64,000 nt of DNA, from NCBI RefSeq assembly GCF_000263855.1, contig NZ_AJWX01000018.1, forward strand, positions 1-64,000, written 5' to 3'. Origin of the DNA: Pseudomonas sp. M47T1. GTDB lineage: Bacteria; Pseudomonadota; Gammaproteobacteria; Pseudomonadales; Pseudomonadaceae. This document shows, in pieces, positions 61,504-64,000 of the stretch. The stretch's first letter is position 1; each line of letters begins with the position of its first letter. The notes below the pieces were generated by a model. The model was given only the letters and a program-made list of their open reading frames with translations. It was not told the DNA's origin and ran no database searches. Both the position numbers and the translations under genes were made by a program.

Positions 61504-64000
61504 ATGCGCTTGAAATGCATCAAGCTGGCGGGGTTCAAGTCCTTCGTCGACCCCACCACGGTGAATTTCCCCAGCAACATGGCGGCCGTGGTCGGCCCCA
61601 ACGGCTGCGGCAAGTCCAACATTATCGACGCCGTGCGCTGGGTGATGGGCGAGAGTTCGGCGAAGAACCTGCGCGGCGAGTCGATGACCGACGTCATCTT
61701 CAACGGCTCCACCAGCCGCAAGCCGGTAAGCCAGGCCAGCATCGAACTGGTGTTCGACAACAGTGACGGCACCCTGGTGGGCGAATACGCCGCCTACGCG
61801 GAAATTTCCATTCGCCGCAAGGTGACTCGCGAGAGCCAGAACACCTATTACCTGAACGGCACCAAGTGCCGGCGCAAGGACATCACCGACATTTTCCTGG
61901 GCACCGGCCTGGGCCCGCGCAGCTATTCCATCATCGAGCAGGGCATGATCAGCAAGCTGATCGAGGCCAAGCCGGAGGATCTGCGCAACTTCATCGAGGA
62001 AGCCGCGGGCATCTCCAAGTACAAGGAGCGCCGCCGCGAGACCGAGAACCGCATCCGCCGTACCCACGAGAACCTGGAGCGCCTGACCGACCTGCGCGAA
62101 GAACTGGAGCGCCAGCTTGAGCGCCTGCACCGCCAGGCCCAGGCCGCCGAGAAATATCAGGAGTACAAGGCCGAGGAGCGCCAGCTCAAGGCGCAGCTGT
62201 CGGCCCTGCGCTGGCAGGCTCTGAACGAACAGGTGGCCCAGCGTGAGGCGGTGATAGGCACCCAGGAAGTCAGCTTCGAGGCCCTGGTGGCCGAGCAGCG
62301 CAATGCCGACGCGGCCATCGAGCGCCTGCGCGATGGTCATCACGACCTGTCAGAGCGCTTCAACCTGGTGCAGGGGCGCTTTTATTCGGTGGGCGGCGAC
62401 ATTGCCCGGGTCGAGCAGAACATCCAGCACGGCCAGCAACGCCTGCGCCAGTTGCAGGACGACCTGAGGGAAGCCGAGCGTTCGCGCCAGGAAACCGAAT
62501 CGCATCTGGGCCACGACCGCACCTTGCTGGCCACCCTGGGCGAAGAGCTGGAGATGCTCGCCCCCGAGCAAGAAATGACCAGCGCCGCCGCCGAAGAGGC
62601 CGCCGCCGCCCTGGAAGAATCTGAAAGCACCATGCATGGCTGGCAGGAACAGTGGGATGCGTTCAACACCCGCTCCGCCGAGCCGCGCCGCCTGGCCGAG
62701 GTGCAGCAGTCGCGCATCCAGCAACTGGACCAGTCCATGGAACGCCTGGGCGAGCGCCAGCGCCGCCTGAGCGAAGAGCGCGCGCAACTGGCCGCCGACC
62801 CGGAAGATGCGGCCATCCTCGAGCTGGGCGAGCAGTTGGCCGCCAGCGACCTGCTGATCGAGGAACTGCAGGACAGTGAAATGCAGCAGGTCGAGCGCCT
62901 GGATCAGGTGCGCGAACAGTTGCTGCAGGCCACCCGCGAACAACAGCAGGCCCAGGGCGAGCTGCAGCGCCTAAATGGCCGCCTGGCGTCCCTGGAAGCC
63001 TTGCAACAGGCGGCGCTGGACCCCGGCACCGGCACCGCCCAATGGCTGCGCGACCAGCACCTGGACCAGCGCCCGCGCTTGGCCGAAGGCATGCGCGTGC
63101 AACCCGGCTGGGAACTGGCCGTGGAAACGGTGCTGGGCGCCGACCTGCAAGCGGTGCTGGTCGACGATTTCGATGGCCTGGCCCTGGACGATTTCGAACA
63201 GGGTGACCTGCGCCTGCTTAGCGCCGCTGGCGCCAGCCCGAGCCTGGCCGGCAGCCTGCTGGACAAGGTCGACAGCCGTGTCGACCTGAGTCCCTGGTTG
63301 GGCCAGGTGCGGCCGGTGGAAACCCTTGAGGCCGCGTTGGCTGGCCGTGCGCAGTTGCAGCCGGGCCAAAGCCTGATCAGCCGCGACGGCTACTGGGTAG
63401 GCCGGCATTTCCTGCGCGTCAGCCGTGCCAGCGACGCCCAGGGCAGTGTTCTGGCCCGTGGTCAGGAGCTGGAAAACCTGGGCCTTGAACGCGACGAGCG
63501 CGAAGCCGCCCTGGCCATGCTGGAAGAGCGCCTGCAACACTTGCGCGAACAACAGGTCATGCAGGAAGAGTCCCGCGAACAGGTACGCCGGCAGCTGGCC
63601 GACGAAGCCCGCCAGCAGGGCGAACTCAAGGCGCAACTGTCCGCCGGCCGGGCCAAGGCCGAGCAACTGGCGTTGCGCCGTCGCCGTCTGGACGAGGAGC
63701 TTGCCGAGCTGGCCGAGCAACGCACCCAGGAAAGCGAAGAGCTGGGTGTGTCGCGCCTGCAATTGCAGGACGCCCTGGACGCCATGGCCCAGGACACCGA
63801 ACAGCGCGAACGGTTGATGGCCCAGCGCGACAGCCTGCGCGAGCGCCTCGACCAGGTGCGCCAGGACGCCCGCCAGCACAAAGACCATGCCCATCAATTA
63901 GCGGTGCGCCTGGGCTCGCTGCGCGCCCAGCACGATTCCACCCGCCAGGCGCTGGAGCGCCTGGAAATGCAGGCCGAGCGCCTGAGCGAAAAACGCGAGC
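61504..64000 (+). CDS. smc: chromosome segregation protein SMC (partial, runs off the window)
   Basis: Only the first 832 codons are inside the window; the frame is still open at 64000. The N-terminal ATPase head starts MRLKCIKLAGFKSFVDPTTV, with Walker A GPNGCGKSN at 31-39 and GTGLGPRSYSIIEQGMISKL further on. A Glu/Arg/Gln-rich coiled coil runs from about 165 to 500. The hinge (about 500-640) contains LAVETVLGADLQAVLVDDFD, and the returning coil follows. With kleisin and accessory subunits it compacts and separates chromosomes. Two-base spacing after the GntR gene is unusual. Confidence 0.95.
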   Translation, partial: MRLKCIKLAGFKSFVDPTTVNFPSNMAAVVGPNGCGKSNIIDAVRWVMGESSAKNLRGESMTDVIFNGSTSRKPVSQASIELVFDNSDGTLVGEYAAYAEISIRRKVTRESQNTYYLNGTKCRRKDITDIFLGTGLGPRSYSIIEQGMISKLIEAKPEDLRNFIEEAAGISKYKERRRETENRIRRTHENLERLTDLREELERQLERLHRQAQAAEKYQEYKAEERQLKAQLSALRWQALNEQVAQREAVIGTQEVSFEALVAEQRNADAAIERLRDGHHDLSERFNLVQGRFYSVGGDIARVEQNIQHGQQRLRQLQDDLREAERSRQETESHLGHDRTLLATLGEELEMLAPEQEMTSAAAEEAAAALEESESTMHGWQEQWDAFNTRSAEPRRLAEVQQSRIQQLDQSMERLGERQRRLSEERAQLAADPEDAAILELGEQLAASDLLIEELQDSEMQQVERLDQVREQLLQATREQQQAQGELQRLNGRLASLEALQQAALDPGTGTAQWLRDQHLDQRPRLAEGMRVQPGWELAVETVLGADLQAVLVDDFDGLALDDFEQGDLRLLSAAGASPSLAGSLLDKVDSRVDLSPWLGQVRPVETLEAALAGRAQLQPGQSLISRDGYWVGRHFLRVSRASDAQGSVLARGQELENLGLERDEREAALAMLEERLQHLREQQVMQEESREQVRRQLADEARQQGELKAQLSAGRAKAEQLALRRRRLDEELAELAEQRTQESEELGVSRLQLQDALDAMAQDTEQRERLMAQRDSLRERLDQVRQDARQHKDHAHQLAVRLGSLRAQHDSTRQALERLEMQAERLSEKRE

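Overview
The window is chromosomal DNA of a Pseudomonas, most likely of the P. putida group. Evidence: GC-rich codon use, the many REP-type palindromes built on GGGAGCGGGCTCTGCCCGCG, the gene string nadK – phosphoesterase – rhomboid protease – DUF1315 – DUF2797 – pepN, and a purine/glyoxylate gene set of the kind known from P. putida. This is inference from protein families and repeats; no database search was run.

Layout. (1) 0-8.6 kb: core housekeeping genes (cytochrome b561, DUF1853, then the tightly packed nadK-to-pepN run). (2) 8.6-13.1 kb: an accessory patch of lower GC. It holds a degraded second copy of the pepN 3' end, mosaic intergenic repeats, an IS1111-type element inserted inside one repeat, and a small orphan type VI secretion module (Hcp, a DUF4225-like putative effector, a putative membrane immunity protein). 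(3) 13.2-21.2 kb: membrane protein, DUF5666 protein, a two-gene RND efflux system without outer-membrane gene, a periplasmic sulfate-binding protein and a potassium channel. (4) 21.3-30 kb: a glyoxylate operon on the minus strand (gcl, hyi, glxR, glycerate kinase, pyruvate kinase, urea transporter), a divergent GlcG/HbpS-like gene and a RutR-like TetR regulator. (5) 30.2-39 kb: a four-gene MuxABC-OpmB/MdtABC-type efflux operon with two different RND pumps. (6) 39-41.3 kb: a YedI-like protein and an aminotransferase. (7) 41.3-60.6 kb: purine catabolism. (8) 60.8-64 kb: a second FCD-type GntR regulator and the first 832 codons of smc, which runs off the window.

Regions 4 and 7 together encode a continuous route. 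Guanine and hypoxanthine/xanthine go to urate (guaD, xdhABC), urate to 5-hydroxyisourate (PuuD, membrane-bound with a cytochrome c tail), then to OHCU (HiuH), allantoin (UraD), allantoate (PuuE), ureidoglycolate plus urea (Alc), and glyoxylate plus urea (AllA). Glyoxylate is then assimilated by Gcl, Hyi/GlxR, glycerate kinase and a local pyruvate kinase. Two NCS2-type permeases, an AzgA permease among them, a Tsx-like porin and a urea transporter handle uptake and by-products. Six near-identical TTGTATACAA dyads sit upstream of gcl, the glcG-like gene, puuE, hiuH, azgA and the GntR gene, which suggests one GntR regulon.

The strongest unusual signal is in the IS element at 9043-10396. Its noncoding end carries two 8-nt segments around a small hairpin that match the two flanks of its insertion target on opposite strands. 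This is the layout expected of an IS110/IS1111 bridge RNA (seekRNA). REP palindromes also form the last codons of three genes.
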